64,000 nucleotides of DNA from Polynucleobacter sp. JS-JIR-II-50. Lineage in GTDB: Bacteria; Pseudomonadota; Gammaproteobacteria; Burkholderiales; Burkholderiaceae. A program made the position numbers and the translations under genes. The notes below the pieces were generated by a model. It saw nothing but the letters and a program-made list of their open reading frames with translations, was not told where the DNA came from and searched no databases. Positions 42,867 through 51,823 of this stretch are shown here, piece by piece. The DNA lies in the NCBI RefSeq assembly GCF_018687895.1, contig NZ_CP061307.1, positions 620,001-684,000 on the forward strand. The letters run 5' to 3'. How positions within the stretch are numbered: position 1 is the stretch's first letter; every line of letters starts with the position of its first letter.

Positions 42867-43664
42867 ATGCAGATGCCAGCTCACCCCTTCAAGACAGCGC
42901 TTATCCAAGGGATGCTATTAACCGCATTAATCCTCTCGCCATCTATTAGTATGGCGGTCCTGCAGGATGAGATTCAGGTCTACGATGACGAAATTAATGC
43001 CAAAGGTGAAGCAAGTCTAGAGGTGCATTTAAACAGCACTCCCCGAGGCATTCAAAATCCCTCCTATCCAGGAGAGGTGATGAATAACAATGGTGTGCGG
43101 GTTACTCCAGAGTTTGCTTATGGCTTAGGCCACGATCTAGAGGCTGGCCTATACATCTCTTATGTGAACTATGACAACAAATTTCAATATGCGGCAACGA
43201 AAGTGCGCTTGAAATGGTTGCCAATACGCGAAGATAAGGGCGACTCTTTTTTCGCAGGCGCAAATCTAGAGTTGGCTAACGTGCAACCCCAGTTTGATGA
43301 ATCTAGATACAACGGTGAAATGCGCTTCATTGTCGGTAAGCATTTTGATGAATGGCTTTTCTCATTTAATCCGATTGTGGATATGCCGCTCTCGCAACCC
43401 TACGTGCATCAGTCGCCGTATTTTTCCACGGCAACTCGCTTATCTAGAGAGGTGACGCCTGAGTTGGCGTTGGGGGTGGAGTATTACTCCAACCTGAATC
43501 AACTCGGTCAGCCCATCAACTATCAAAATACCCAGCAATTGGGTTTTTTGATGATGTACTACGAAGGCAAACCACTTTCTTTTCAGGCTGGGGTGGGTAA
43601 GGGCTTTTCTAATAGTACGGATTCATTAACGCTTAAAGCGATTTTTTCCATTCCATTAAATTAG
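42867..43664 (+). CDS. Outer-membrane beta-barrel-type protein
   Basis: The 265-residue protein has a signal peptide ending near S-I-S-M-A and the alternating strand pattern of a barrel; its start region (Q-V-Y-D-D-E-I-N-A-K-G-E-A-S-L-E) and general plan are like the barrel at 35483. It follows the aldolase by 21 bases. ATG 42867 or 42873 has no clear Shine-Dalgarno, suggesting coupling to the aldolase. It could be the outer-membrane channel for the Bug ligand. Confidence 0.62.
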   Translation: MQMPAHPFKTALIQGMLLTALILSPSISMAVLQDEIQVYDDEINAKGEASLEVHLNSTPRGIQNPSYPGEVMNNNGVRVTPEFAYGLGHDLEAGLYISYVNYDNKFQYAATKVRLKWLPIREDKGDSFFAGANLELANVQPQFDESRYNGEMRFIVGKHFDEWLFSFNPIVDMPLSQPYVHQSPYFSTATRLSREVTPELALGVEYYSNLNQLGQPINYQNTQQLGFLMMYYEGKPLSFQAGVGKGFSNSTDSLTLKAIFSIPLN

Positions 43665-43674
43665 CCTTTTAGTC

Positions 43675-44676
43675 TTAATCAGGCTTGATATTAGAGTCTT
43701 TAATGACCTTGCTCCACATATTCATTTCGCGTGTAATGCGCTTGCTGGAATCTGCTGGTGAAAGATAGTTCACATACACACCTGCTGCCAACATGCGTTC
43801 TTGCACTTCAGGGCGCTGCAAAATAACCTTGATGTCTGCGCTCAGCTTATCGATGATTGGCTTAGGAGTTCCTGCAGGAGCCAAAATACCAAACATGCTC
43901 ACCACATCAAAGTTTGGTAAGCCTGTGGCTTCAGTCACCGTTGGTACATCTGGCAATTGGCTAATGCGTTTTGCGGTTGTCACAGCTAAAGGCCTTAACT
44001 GACCGGCTTGAATAAATTGCAGAGCTGCTGGAACTGTTTCAGACATCGTAAGCACTTGACCGCCCACTAGATCGGTCATAGCGGGGCCACTACCTTTATA
44101 GGGTACATGCAATAAATCTAAACCCAGTTGATAGCGAAACATTTCCATTGCAAGACGTTGTGGCGCACCAGCTCCAGATGATGCGAAAGTAAGTTTGCCC
44201 GGGTTCGCTTTTGCGTAAGCAATGAACTCTTTCATATTCTTTACAGGGACTGAAGGGTTCACTACAAACACCAGAGGTACCACTCCTACCACGTCAACTG
44301 GTGTGAAATCTTTTTCGAGGTTGTATCGAATCTTATCTTTATCAAGATTTGCGTTGATAGAGTGTGAAGTGAGAGCTCCCATTAAGAGCGTATAGCCATC
44401 AGCAGGCGACTTTGCAACCATATCTGCGCCAATATTGCCGCTATCGCCTGCGCGATTATCGGGAACCACCTGCTGGTTTAGTGATTTGGAGAGTTCTTGC
44501 GCCATGATGCGACCAATCACATCAGTAGCACCACCTGGCGGGTATGGAATAACTAGCCTAATAGGCTTGTCAGGATAATTTTTAATAGCAGGGCTATTGG
44601 TTTGCGCCAACAGTGGAGCGGTGATCAGGCTACTGCAAAGGAGTAAGCCAAAGCCTCGAATTAGATGTTGTCTCAT
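43675..44676 (-). CDS. Bug family (TctC-like) periplasmic binding protein
   Basis: The 333-residue protein has a signal peptide ending near L-L-A-Q-T and the Bug motifs K-P-I-R-L-V-I-P-Y-P-P-G-G-A-T-D, N-I-G-A-D-M-V-A, A-D-G-Y-T-L and L-H-V-P-Y-K-G-S-G-P-A. No permease is adjacent. It is convergent with the barrel gene and divergent from SemiSWEET. Confidence 0.9.
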   Translation of the reverse strand: MRQHLIRGFGLLLCSSLITAPLLAQTNSPAIKNYPDKPIRLVIPYPPGGATDVIGRIMAQELSKSLNQQVVPDNRAGDSGNIGADMVAKSPADGYTLLMGALTSHSINANLDKDKIRYNLEKDFTPVDVVGVVPLVFVVNPSVPVKNMKEFIAYAKANPGKLTFASSGAGAPQRLAMEMFRYQLGLDLLHVPYKGSGPAMTDLVGGQVLTMSETVPAALQFIQAGQLRPLAVTTAKRISQLPDVPTVTEATGLPNFDVVSMFGILAPAGTPKPIIDKLSADIKVILQRPEVQERMLAAGVYVNYLSPADSSKRITREMNMWSKVIKDSNIKPD

Positions 44677-44782
44677 TTTGTATTTTTAATGGTGGGTTGA
44701 GTTACGATTTTCTATTATCTACAGATTAAAAATTCATGCGCTGCGTCAATGAACTGCAAATTTCTCTTATTACAATGAATAA

Positions 44783-45064
44783 ATGAACCTAGAGCCTCAC
44801 CAAATAGAGATTATTGGATATTGCGCTGCATTCTTGACTACCATTGCCTTTTTACCTCAGGCGATACAGTCTTGGCGCACCAGAGACCTATCGGGCATCT
44901 CCTTGGGGATGTACTCCTTATTTACTGCGGGGGTGGGTTTGTGGCTGGTTTATGGCCTCATTATTGAAAAATGGCCCCTCATCCTAGCCAACGCACTTAC
45001 TTTTGCCTTAGCGCTTAGCATCCTGTTATTGAAATTGCGTCATACTTCTAAACATCAGAAATAA
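44783..45064 (+). CDS. SemiSWEET-type sugar transporter
   Basis: The 93-residue protein has three helices with the PQ-loop motif T-T-I-A-F-L-P-Q-A-I-Q-S-W and S-G-I-S-L-G-M-Y, the standard SemiSWEET architecture. Known SemiSWEETs work as dimers for facilitated sugar movement across the inner membrane. The C-terminal tail is basic. It is followed 35 bases later by an FAH gene and may share its transcript. Confidence 0.85.
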   Translation: MNLEPHQIEIIGYCAAFLTTIAFLPQAIQSWRTRDLSGISLGMYSLFTAGVGLWLVYGLIIEKWPLILANALTFALALSILLLKLRHTSKHQK

Positions 45065-45099
45065 AGCACCCATTCATCAAAATTCTTAGAAAGGTTTTT

Positions 45100-45792
45100 A
45101 TGTCTTCAGCATTCGTGATTGATCCCCCAGCAGTAATTTCATTACCTGTCACGGGTGACACTCGTCGCTTTGCCGTGAATCGTATTTACTGTGTTGGTAG
45201 AAACTACGCCGATCATGCGCGTGAGATGGGTCATGATCCTGATCGAGAGCCACCATTCTTCTTTATGAAGCCTGCTAATTCAATTGTGACTGATGGCAAA
45301 GACATGGCTTATCCAAATTTATCAAAGGATGTTCACCACGAAATTGAGATGGTGGTCGCTATTGGTAAAGGCGGTGAAAATATCCCTGCAGACAAAGCCT
45401 TAGAGCATGTCTATGGTTACGGAGTTGGTCTGGATATGACTCGGCGCGATCTTCAAGGTGAGGCTAAGAAGATGGGACGTCCTTGGGATACCGGCAAAGC
45501 ATTTGATCAATCTGCCCCTTGCGGTGAGATCACACCAGCCAGTCAGTGCGGTCATCCTGCCAAAGGCGCCGTTAAGCTCTTAGTGAATGGTGAAGTTCGT
45601 CAAGAGGGCGATCTTAATCAGTTGATTTGGAATGTTCCTGACACGATTGCTTATCTATCTACCTTATTTACCTTGGAACCAGGCGACTTAATTTTCTCTG
45701 GTACGCCAGCAGGTGTTGGCCCAGTTAAAAAAGGGGATGTACTTGAAGGTAGTGTTTCCGGTTTACCAAACTTAAAAACAAAAATTCTCTAA
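45100..45792 (+). CDS. Fumarylacetoacetate/fumarylpyruvate hydrolase-family protein
   Basis: The 230-residue, signal-less protein is a compact FAH domain: I-Y-C-V-G-R-N-Y-A-D-H-A-R-E-M-G, F-F-F-M-K-P-A-N-S-I-V, H-H-E-I-E-M-V-V-A-I-G-K, and L-D-M-T-R-R-D-L-Q. The layout matches fumarylpyruvate hydrolases such as NagK in gentisate pathways. No gentisate dioxygenase is in the window. It is followed by a lipoprotein hydrolase 21 bases on. Confidence 0.87.
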   Translation: MSSAFVIDPPAVISLPVTGDTRRFAVNRIYCVGRNYADHAREMGHDPDREPPFFFMKPANSIVTDGKDMAYPNLSKDVHHEIEMVVAIGKGGENIPADKALEHVYGYGVGLDMTRRDLQGEAKKMGRPWDTGKAFDQSAPCGEITPASQCGHPAKGAVKLLVNGEVRQEGDLNQLIWNVPDTIAYLSTLFTLEPGDLIFSGTPAGVGPVKKGDVLEGSVSGLPNLKTKIL

Positions 45793-45813
45793 ATCAAAAA
45801 GAAGGTCAGATTG

Positions 45814-46863
45814 ATGACAAGTTTTCTCAAGAAAGTATTGCTGATTGGTGCAGCGTTAGTTGCACCTGTTTTTTTGGTTTCATGCGCTAATACTGAGAAG
45901 ACCTCATCAACTCCACCTGCCAGTCTTTATGCTGATGCAGCTCCTTTAGATTTGCGAATCAGCAAATGGCCTTACCCATACCCACTCAAAGAATTTAAAA
46001 CTTCTTTACAGGGGCAAGCAGCAAGTATGATGTATATGGATGTTGCGGCCTTAGGAAAGCAAAAGGGTGTGGTGGTGTTATTTCATGGCAAGAATTTCTC
46101 TAGTGATTATTGGGCAACAACGATTGCTGGCCTATCTAAAGCTGGCTATCGTGTGATTGCTCCTGATCAGATTGGCTTCGGAAAGTCTTCTAAGCCAGAT
46201 GTGGCATACCACTTTGATGATTTAGCTGCCAATACGCAAGACTTACTGAAGTCTCTCAATATCAAGCAGGTTTCAGTCATAGCCAATTCCATGGGTGGCA
46301 TGGTGGGTATTCGTTTTGCGCGCTTATACCCACAAGCCGTCCAAAAGCTAGTGCTGGAGAACCCTTTAGGGCTTGAGGATTACAGCAAAGACATCCCTCC
46401 GCAGCAGAATGATGATTTGCTCAAGCTAGAGATGGGGCAAACGGAGGTGAGCTATCGCCGCTTTCTGCAAAGTTATTTCCCAAATTGGCAACCTGCTTAT
46501 GAAAAGTTTGTAGAGGTCTATGTGCGCGTACAAAAAGGTCCGGACTATCCGGCCTATGCAAAGACTTCAGTGCTGACATACCAAATGATTGCTGAAAAAC
46601 CAGTGGTTAATGATTTGCCACAATTAAAGATGCCGGTGTTATTGGTGATTGGTCAAAAGGATCGTACGGTATTTGGTAGACGTTTTGCACCGCCAGAGGC
46701 AGTGAAGTCTTTAGGTAACTTTCCGGAGTTAGGTAAGAAGGCGCAAGCAGCCATTCCGAATGCAAAGCTAGTACCAGTTGAAAATGTGGGACACGTACCT
46801 CACGTTGAGGTGCCCGATCAGTTTTTGAAAATCGTGGTGGAGTTTTTAAACTCTAAAGGCTAG
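45814..46863 (+). CDS. Lipoprotein alpha/beta hydrolase
   Basis: The 349-residue protein starts with a lipoprotein signal ending L-V-S-C (about residue 24). The alpha/beta hydrolase core follows: oxyanion region V-L-F-H-G-K-N-F, nucleophile elbow A-N-S-M-G-G near residue 165, an acidic residue in G-Q-K-D-R-T-V-F-G and the final H in N-V-G-H-V-P-H. It is therefore an esterase or C-C hydrolase anchored in the envelope. ATG 45814 has AAGG eight bases upstream. Confidence 0.85.
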   Translation: MTSFLKKVLLIGAALVAPVFLVSCANTEKTSSTPPASLYADAAPLDLRISKWPYPYPLKEFKTSLQGQAASMMYMDVAALGKQKGVVVLFHGKNFSSDYWATTIAGLSKAGYRVIAPDQIGFGKSSKPDVAYHFDDLAANTQDLLKSLNIKQVSVIANSMGGMVGIRFARLYPQAVQKLVLENPLGLEDYSKDIPPQQNDDLLKLEMGQTEVSYRRFLQSYFPNWQPAYEKFVEVYVRVQKGPDYPAYAKTSVLTYQMIAEKPVVNDLPQLKMPVLLVIGQKDRTVFGRRFAPPEAVKSLGNFPELGKKAQAAIPNAKLVPVENVGHVPHVEVPDQFLKIVVEFLNSKG

Positions 46864-46877
46864 TCCAGTGGCCTTAC

Positions 46878-47657
46878 TTATTTCCCCATCCACTCAGGTG
46901 GACGACCTTCCAAGAAAGCGTTCACCCCCTCTCTAAAGTCCTTGCTGTTATAGGCTTCTCGCATCAGGTCTGTGCAGTCTGGAAGATTGCTTTGGAGTAA
47001 ACGTGTCAATGTCAGCTTGCTGGCTTTTTGCGTGATAGGAGCAAGGGTCGCTAATTTTTGAGCGAGCACATTGGTAACAGATTGGATTTCTGCAGACTCT
47101 GCCGTTTGATAGAGGTATCCTGAGGCTAATAATTCTGGCGCCTTAATGAGTTCCGCAGTCAGAAGCATCTTCTTCACTGTTGGAGTTCCTAGGTGAGCCG
47201 TAAGCCAAGACAAATTACTTGGCGACAAACAATTCCCTAAAGTCTTGGCCACGGGTATACCGAAACGCGCATCCGGCGTCGAGATCCGAAAGTCACAGAA
47301 AGTTGCCATTAGCAGACCACTCCCTACGGCTAAACCTTCAATCATGGCAATCGTTGGCATGGGTAGTTGTTGCAGTGAGGAGAAAATATGATCAACCGCA
47401 ACTTCATACGCTTCATTCTCTTTGAGTTCAACAAACTGCTGAATATCACTTCCAGAAACAAACGCTTTATCTCCTGCGCCTCGAAATATGACCACTCGAA
47501 TTTTGGGATTCTGGGCCAAGGAGTCGCAAATCCTTTTAAGTTCTTCATACATCAGCCAAGTGAGTGCATTACGCGCGGCGGGGTTATTAAAAGTAACCCT
47601 TGCCATATTCCCGTCAACCGTTAAATCTAGGCAGGGAGGAGAGGGGTTGGTAGCCAT
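46878..47657 (-). CDS. Enoyl-CoA hydratase/isomerase family protein
   Basis: The 259-residue crotonase-fold protein has the oxyanion-hole segments A-F-V-S-G-S-D-I-Q-Q-F and I-E-G-L-A-V-G-S-G-L-L-M-A. The usual catalytic Glu positions are not clear by eye, so hydratase activity is uncertain; some relatives are isomerases or lyases. The gene stands alone, convergent with the lipoprotein hydrolase. Confidence 0.83.
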   Translation of the reverse strand: MATNPSPPCLDLTVDGNMARVTFNNPAARNALTWLMYEELKRICDSLAQNPKIRVVIFRGAGDKAFVSGSDIQQFVELKENEAYEVAVDHIFSSLQQLPMPTIAMIEGLAVGSGLLMATFCDFRISTPDARFGIPVAKTLGNCLSPSNLSWLTAHLGTPTVKKMLLTAELIKAPELLASGYLYQTAESAEIQSVTNVLAQKLATLAPITQKASKLTLTRLLQSNLPDCTDLMREAYNSKDFREGVNAFLEGRPPEWMGK

Positions 47658-47744
47658 TAGCCCATTCTAAACAAAAGACCTTTCCCTGGGCCCCGAATTT
47701 GCAGAATTGCCCCCACCTGATGGGTCCTGCGCTAGAATTCCCTT

Positions 47745-47903
47745 ATGTATATGTTTCTACCTTTTCTGACGGCTTTTATCGGACTTGTTTTGGTTTGGTT
47801 TGAGAAGCGTCTTGCAGGTTTAACAGTTTTGGCAATTACCGTTGCCATTCTTCTGGTTTGGTTCCGTTTTCACGCTACCGACCATCTCAACATCAGTCTG
47901 TAA
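47745..47903 (+). CDS. DUF5993-type small membrane protein
   Basis: Reading the sequence directly gives a 52-residue protein, MYMFLPFLTAFIGLVLVWFE followed by a second helix (T-V-L-A-I-T-V-A-I-L-L-V-W-F) and a short tail H-A-T-D-H-L-N-I-S-L. The two-helix layout directly before dsbB matches the DUF5993 family as I remember it. The stop at 47901-47903 is followed immediately by the DsbB frame, so the two are probably cotranslated. Confidence 0.75.
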   Translation: MYMFLPFLTAFIGLVLVWFEKRLAGLTVLAITVAILLVWFRFHATDHLNISL

Positions 47904-47909
47904 TTGATT

Positions 47910-48473
47910 GTGAGCAAGCATTCTCTACCTTCCCTAGCCGCACTTGGCAATCAGCTTGCATTGCTGGCTGTAGTTGGCATGCTTTCCTATGCTTTTGTAG
48001 ATCAACTCTACTTTGGTGAGCTGCCTTGTCCTTTGTGTTTAATGCAGCGCGTTGGATTTGTGATTATTGGTTTTGCTTTGGTGCTGAATATTCGTTTTGG
48101 CGCTCATTCATCCCACTATGGATGGGGCATCCTTGGCGGCCTGGTTGGAATGATGGTTTCTCTTCGTCAGGTGTTCTTACATATTCTGCCGGGCGATAAA
48201 GGATTTGGAAAAACATTTTTAGAGTTGCATTTTTATACTTGGGCTTATGTTGGGTATACCGGCTTGTTAATGGGCCTGGCAATTCTCTTAATGCTTCCCA
48301 ATCGTGAAGTGCGCTCCCGCTCATGGTTTGCTAATGCACTTGTTATTGCTTTCATTCTCTTGGTTTTGGGGAATCTCGTATCCACGTTATTGGAGTGCGG
48401 TATTGGCCCCTGTGCTGACGACCCGGTGAAGTATGAGGGCTGGTTGTGGCTCCGCTCTCGCTTTAATTTTTAA
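47910..48473 (+). CDS. dsbB: Disulfide bond formation protein DsbB-like
   Basis: The 187-residue, four-helix protein has the periplasmic redox pair C40/C43 in E-L-P-C-P-L-C-L-M-Q-R and a second cysteine pair in L-L-E-C-G-I-G-P-C near the C-terminus. DsbB re-oxidises DsbA and passes electrons to quinone. The start is GTG 47910; TTG 47904 is also possible. It follows DUF5993. Confidence 0.88.
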   Translation: MSKHSLPSLAALGNQLALLAVVGMLSYAFVDQLYFGELPCPLCLMQRVGFVIIGFALVLNIRFGAHSSHYGWGILGGLVGMMVSLRQVFLHILPGDKGFGKTFLELHFYTWAYVGYTGLLMGLAILLMLPNREVRSRSWFANALVIAFILLVLGNLVSTLLECGIGPCADDPVKYEGWLWLRSRFNF

Positions 48474-48508
48474 CTTAGACCGCCTGGTCTAGTTCTGCAT
48501 TTTTGAGC

Positions 48509-49507
48509 ATGCCATTCTCTAAAGTTCTGAAGAGCTTTCTCTTTATGTCTGTGTTGTGGGCCATTGGCTTTACCGTTCATGCGCAAACTACAACTCAGAA
48601 AAACGCTGCCTGGCCAAAACAATCTATTCGCATCGTTGTAACCTTTACCCCCGGGGGTGCTCCAGATATATTGGCGCGTGTTTTAGCGGAAAATTGGCAG
48701 CAAAATTTAGGTGTAACGGTGCTGGTAGAGAATCGCCCAGGCTATGGTGGCAATATTGGTGCTGATTTGGTTGCCAAGAGCGACCCCGATGGCTACACCT
48801 TATTAATTGGCACGGTAGGCATTCATGCGATTAATGGCGCGCTGTATGAAAAGATCTCATACGATCCTGTGAAAGATTTCACACCCATTAGTTTTTTAGC
48901 AAGCACACCAAATGTATTGATTGTTAATAAGAAGCTGGGCGTTAACAATCTTCATGAGTTAATTGAATTGGCAAAAGCAAAACCAGATCAACTTACTTTC
49001 GGCTCCTCAGGTGTTGGTACTTCATTGCACATGTCAGGTGAATTATTTAAGCAAATGGCTGGTGTTCAAATCCGTCACATTCCTTATAAGGGGCGAGCAC
49101 AATCATTGCCCGACTTACTCAGTGGTCGCATTTCTATGCTCTTTGATAATCTTTCTTCCTCCTTGGCTTTAATTAAGGCGGGGGAAGTTCAAGCCTTGGG
49201 AGTTACTACACTGAAGCGCTCACATGCCGCCCCCGAGATTCCCACTCTAGCCGAGCAAGGTTTGGCCGGTTTTGAGGCTGTATCTTGGTTTTCATTGATG
49301 GCACCGGCAAACCTTCCGCCTGATATTCAAAAACGCCTAAATCAAATGGTGCGCCAAACTTTGAACAATCCCGATGTCAAATCCAAGCTCTTGGCTGGTG
49401 GCCTGGACCCCGCTCCAGGTAGTCCAAAAGACCTTTCTAAGTTGATTGCCTCCGAAGCAAGCAAATGGGGCAGGGTAGTACAGCAATCGGGTGCAAAATT
49501 AGAGTAA
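48509..49507 (+). CDS. Bug family (TctC-like) periplasmic binding protein
   Basis: The 332-residue protein has a signal peptide ending near T-V-H-A-Q and the motifs S-I-R-I-V-V-T-F-T-P-G-G-A-P-D-I, R-P-G-Y-G-G-N-I-G-A, P-D-G-Y-T-L and R-H-I-P-Y-K-G-R-A. The start is ATG 48509; TTG 48503 is in frame. It follows dsbB by 35 bases. No permease subunits are adjacent. Confidence 0.9.
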   Translation: MPFSKVLKSFLFMSVLWAIGFTVHAQTTTQKNAAWPKQSIRIVVTFTPGGAPDILARVLAENWQQNLGVTVLVENRPGYGGNIGADLVAKSDPDGYTLLIGTVGIHAINGALYEKISYDPVKDFTPISFLASTPNVLIVNKKLGVNNLHELIELAKAKPDQLTFGSSGVGTSLHMSGELFKQMAGVQIRHIPYKGRAQSLPDLLSGRISMLFDNLSSSLALIKAGEVQALGVTTLKRSHAAPEIPTLAEQGLAGFEAVSWFSLMAPANLPPDIQKRLNQMVRQTLNNPDVKSKLLAGGLDPAPGSPKDLSKLIASEASKWGRVVQQSGAKLE

Positions 49508-49557
49508 TAAAACTCTATGTTCTTGTCAGCCCAAGCCTATTTTAAAGCGTTAAAGGT

Positions 49558-51423
49558 ATGTGGCCCTTATTTCCCCCTCTTCTTCATAAACCCCTCAATT
49601 TGCCTAAATTTTTAGTATTAGACATTTCTAAATTCGGCATGACTTTAGCTGCCTGTTTGTTGGTGGGTTGTGCTACACAGACTCAGCAAATCAAAATGAA
49701 TGAGTCCAAAGAGCAGTTTAAAAATGGTGATCTGCAAAATACAACAGCAGCTATTCAGGGTGCATTCAAGGATAAAAATACTCTGTATTACATGGAGCTG
49801 GGCGAAGTGCAAAGACTGCAAGGTCCCACCCAGATTCCCAATAGCACCCAAAACCTATTGGCTGCAGATCAATTAGTCAGTCGTTGGGAGGTCACCACCA
49901 GCGACAAGCTCAGACGCTCTTTTTCAGGAGCAAGCGGCTACGTTTTGTCTGAGGGTTTTAGTAGCGAGTATGACCCTAAACCTTATGAAGTGAGTTTATT
50001 AAGTCAGACCATCGCTTTAAACCACATCTCTCAAGGGCGCTGGAATGATGCCATGGTGGAAGCCAAAAAGATGGCGCAGCGTGAGAAGGTTATTGAAGAG
50101 TTGATACAGAGTAGGGTGGCCTCAGTCTCCAAGGTAGAGCGGGAGCAGCAAAATAATCCCAACACTCAAGGTGCATCAAGCCGTATTGAAAGTATCAGCG
50201 GTTACCCAATCAATCTATTGGATGACGAGGAAACGCGTAGCCTCAAGAACTCGTATCAGAACCCCGCAGCATATTACCTGTCTGGTTTTATTCATGAGTC
50301 ACAAGGAGAGGCAAGTCTAGCTGCGCCAGGTTATCGCTTGGCAATTGAGTTACGACCACAAGTTAACTTCTTTAAAACCAGCATTGCTAAGCTAGACTCC
50401 AATATTGCCAATCAAGGCAAAAAAGGGTTTTCTGATACCTTGATCATTATTGATACGGGCTACATGCCCAAAATTATTCCTTATCAAATCAGTCAGTCTT
50501 TTAATCTGGGCGGCAACCCAAAGTTAGTGACCTTAACCTTCCCGGTAATCGAAAAATCTACTGAGCGTTTCAGGCCAACCATGGTTCAGTTAGGCGATAA
50601 AGTGGCTAATCCAGAGTTGGTTGCTAATATTGATGCTATGGCTCGCAAGAACTTGCGTGATGAGATGCCAGCCTATGTTTTAAGAGCGTCCTCTAGAGCC
50701 TTGGTCTCTTTGGCCGCACAATATGCAGCAGATCGAGCTGCACAGCAAGCGGCGAATAAGCGGAGTCAGAATAACCAAAACAATCAGAACAATGGTAGCG
50801 CTGCACTTATTGGTGCCATTGCAGGAATGATTACAGGCTATAGCTTGCAAGCAATCAATGTGACTGATGTGCGTCATTGGTCAACCTTGCCTGCGCAAAC
50901 GTATATGGCCAGAATGGGTTTGCCGATTGGACCTACTGTTCTGAAATATACTTTGCCGTCTGGAGTGACTGTATCCCAAACGGTTAATTTGTTAGGTGGG
51001 TACAACGTGGTTTATATCCGCATGTTCAGAAATAGGGCAACTGTACTGACCTCCAATGATCCCGCAGCACTTCCTCCCCCTAAAGATCCCATTGCTAGCG
51101 CTCCAATAGCCGCATCTTCCGCCGCCATCCCGCCATCAAACTCAATACCCGCTCTCGTTGAGCCAAAGCCATCTGAAGGGGCATTTGCGGGTCTTAATAA
51201 ATTATGGGGAGGCTTTCAGGATCCACAGCCCGAAGAGTCTGCATCAACAGCGGCAACAACTACCCCTTTAGCGACACAGGCAACTCCCGTGATTGCGGCG
51301 CCTATTTCAAACCCTAACCCCAATGCCACCCCCAACACTATCCCCGCTAGCGGTAATATGGAAGGGGTGAAGCCTTACGAGTCACCCAATCTGTTGAATA
51401 GCTTTCAGCAGCTTTTTAATTAG
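49558..51423 (+). CDS. COG3014-type lipoprotein in the LpoB cluster
   Basis: The product of up to 621 residues has a lipobox L-L-V-G-C (about residue 38) if started at ATG 49558; a TTG start near 49597 would give a more ordinary 25-residue signal. The mature part has TPR-like helical regions (A-L-N-H-I-S-Q-G-R-W-N-D-A-M, A-A-Y-Y-L-S-G-F-I-H-E), a beta-rich domain near 300-450, then a Pro/Ala/Ser/Asn-rich C-terminus. The order with the YcfL and LpoB genes fits the known COG3014 cluster. Confidence 0.68.
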   Translation: MWPLFPPLLHKPLNLPKFLVLDISKFGMTLAACLLVGCATQTQQIKMNESKEQFKNGDLQNTTAAIQGAFKDKNTLYYMELGEVQRLQGPTQIPNSTQNLLAADQLVSRWEVTTSDKLRRSFSGASGYVLSEGFSSEYDPKPYEVSLLSQTIALNHISQGRWNDAMVEAKKMAQREKVIEELIQSRVASVSKVEREQQNNPNTQGASSRIESISGYPINLLDDEETRSLKNSYQNPAAYYLSGFIHESQGEASLAAPGYRLAIELRPQVNFFKTSIAKLDSNIANQGKKGFSDTLIIIDTGYMPKIIPYQISQSFNLGGNPKLVTLTFPVIEKSTERFRPTMVQLGDKVANPELVANIDAMARKNLRDEMPAYVLRASSRALVSLAAQYAADRAAQQAANKRSQNNQNNQNNGSAALIGAIAGMITGYSLQAINVTDVRHWSTLPAQTYMARMGLPIGPTVLKYTLPSGVTVSQTVNLLGGYNVVYIRMFRNRATVLTSNDPAALPPPKDPIASAPIAASSAAIPPSNSIPALVEPKPSEGAFAGLNKLWGGFQDPQPEESASTAATTTPLATQATPVIAAPISNPNPNATPNTIPASGNMEGVKPYESPNLLNSFQQLFN

Positions 51424-51434
51424 GAAAGACCCAG

Positions 51435-51791
51435 ATGAAAAAATACCTCGCAATCCTGATGACGGCACTTGCTCTTGTCGCATGTAGCTCAACGCCATCT
51501 ATGAAGGACATGACGGTACGCATGGGTGATACGGATAGCATTCAAATTACTGATATGCGTAGTTTGATGCGCAATGGTGTGTTAACTGCGCAGGTAACCA
51601 TTCAGAATGACAGTAAATCCAATCTCGTTTCTTATCGATTCAAGTGGATTGGTAAAAACGGTATGGCCGTTACAGATGAAGAGCCTTGGAAGCCTGTAAC
51701 AGTAGGTAAGGGGCAGTCGACCGTTATCATTGGAATCGCCCCAACGCCAGATGCTACTGACTTTCGTTTTGAATTAAATCAATACAAATAA
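51435..51791 (+). CDS. YcfL-like (DUF1425) lipoprotein
   Basis: The 118-residue protein has a lipobox L-V-A-C-S and a DUF1425-type immunoglobulin-like domain: G-V-L-T-A-Q-V-T-I-Q-N-D-S-K, Y-R-F-K-W-I-G-K-N-G-M and W-K-P-V-T-V-G-K-G-Q. E. coli YcfL is encoded next to LpoB, the same order as here. The function is unknown. It starts 11 bases after the COG3014 gene. Confidence 0.82.
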   Translation: MKKYLAILMTALALVACSSTPSMKDMTVRMGDTDSIQITDMRSLMRNGVLTAQVTIQNDSKSNLVSYRFKWIGKNGMAVTDEEPWKPVTVGKGQSTVIIGIAPTPDATDFRFELNQYK

Positions 51792-51823
51792 ATCGCGTTA
51801 TTAGAAGATATTAGGACTTAAAA

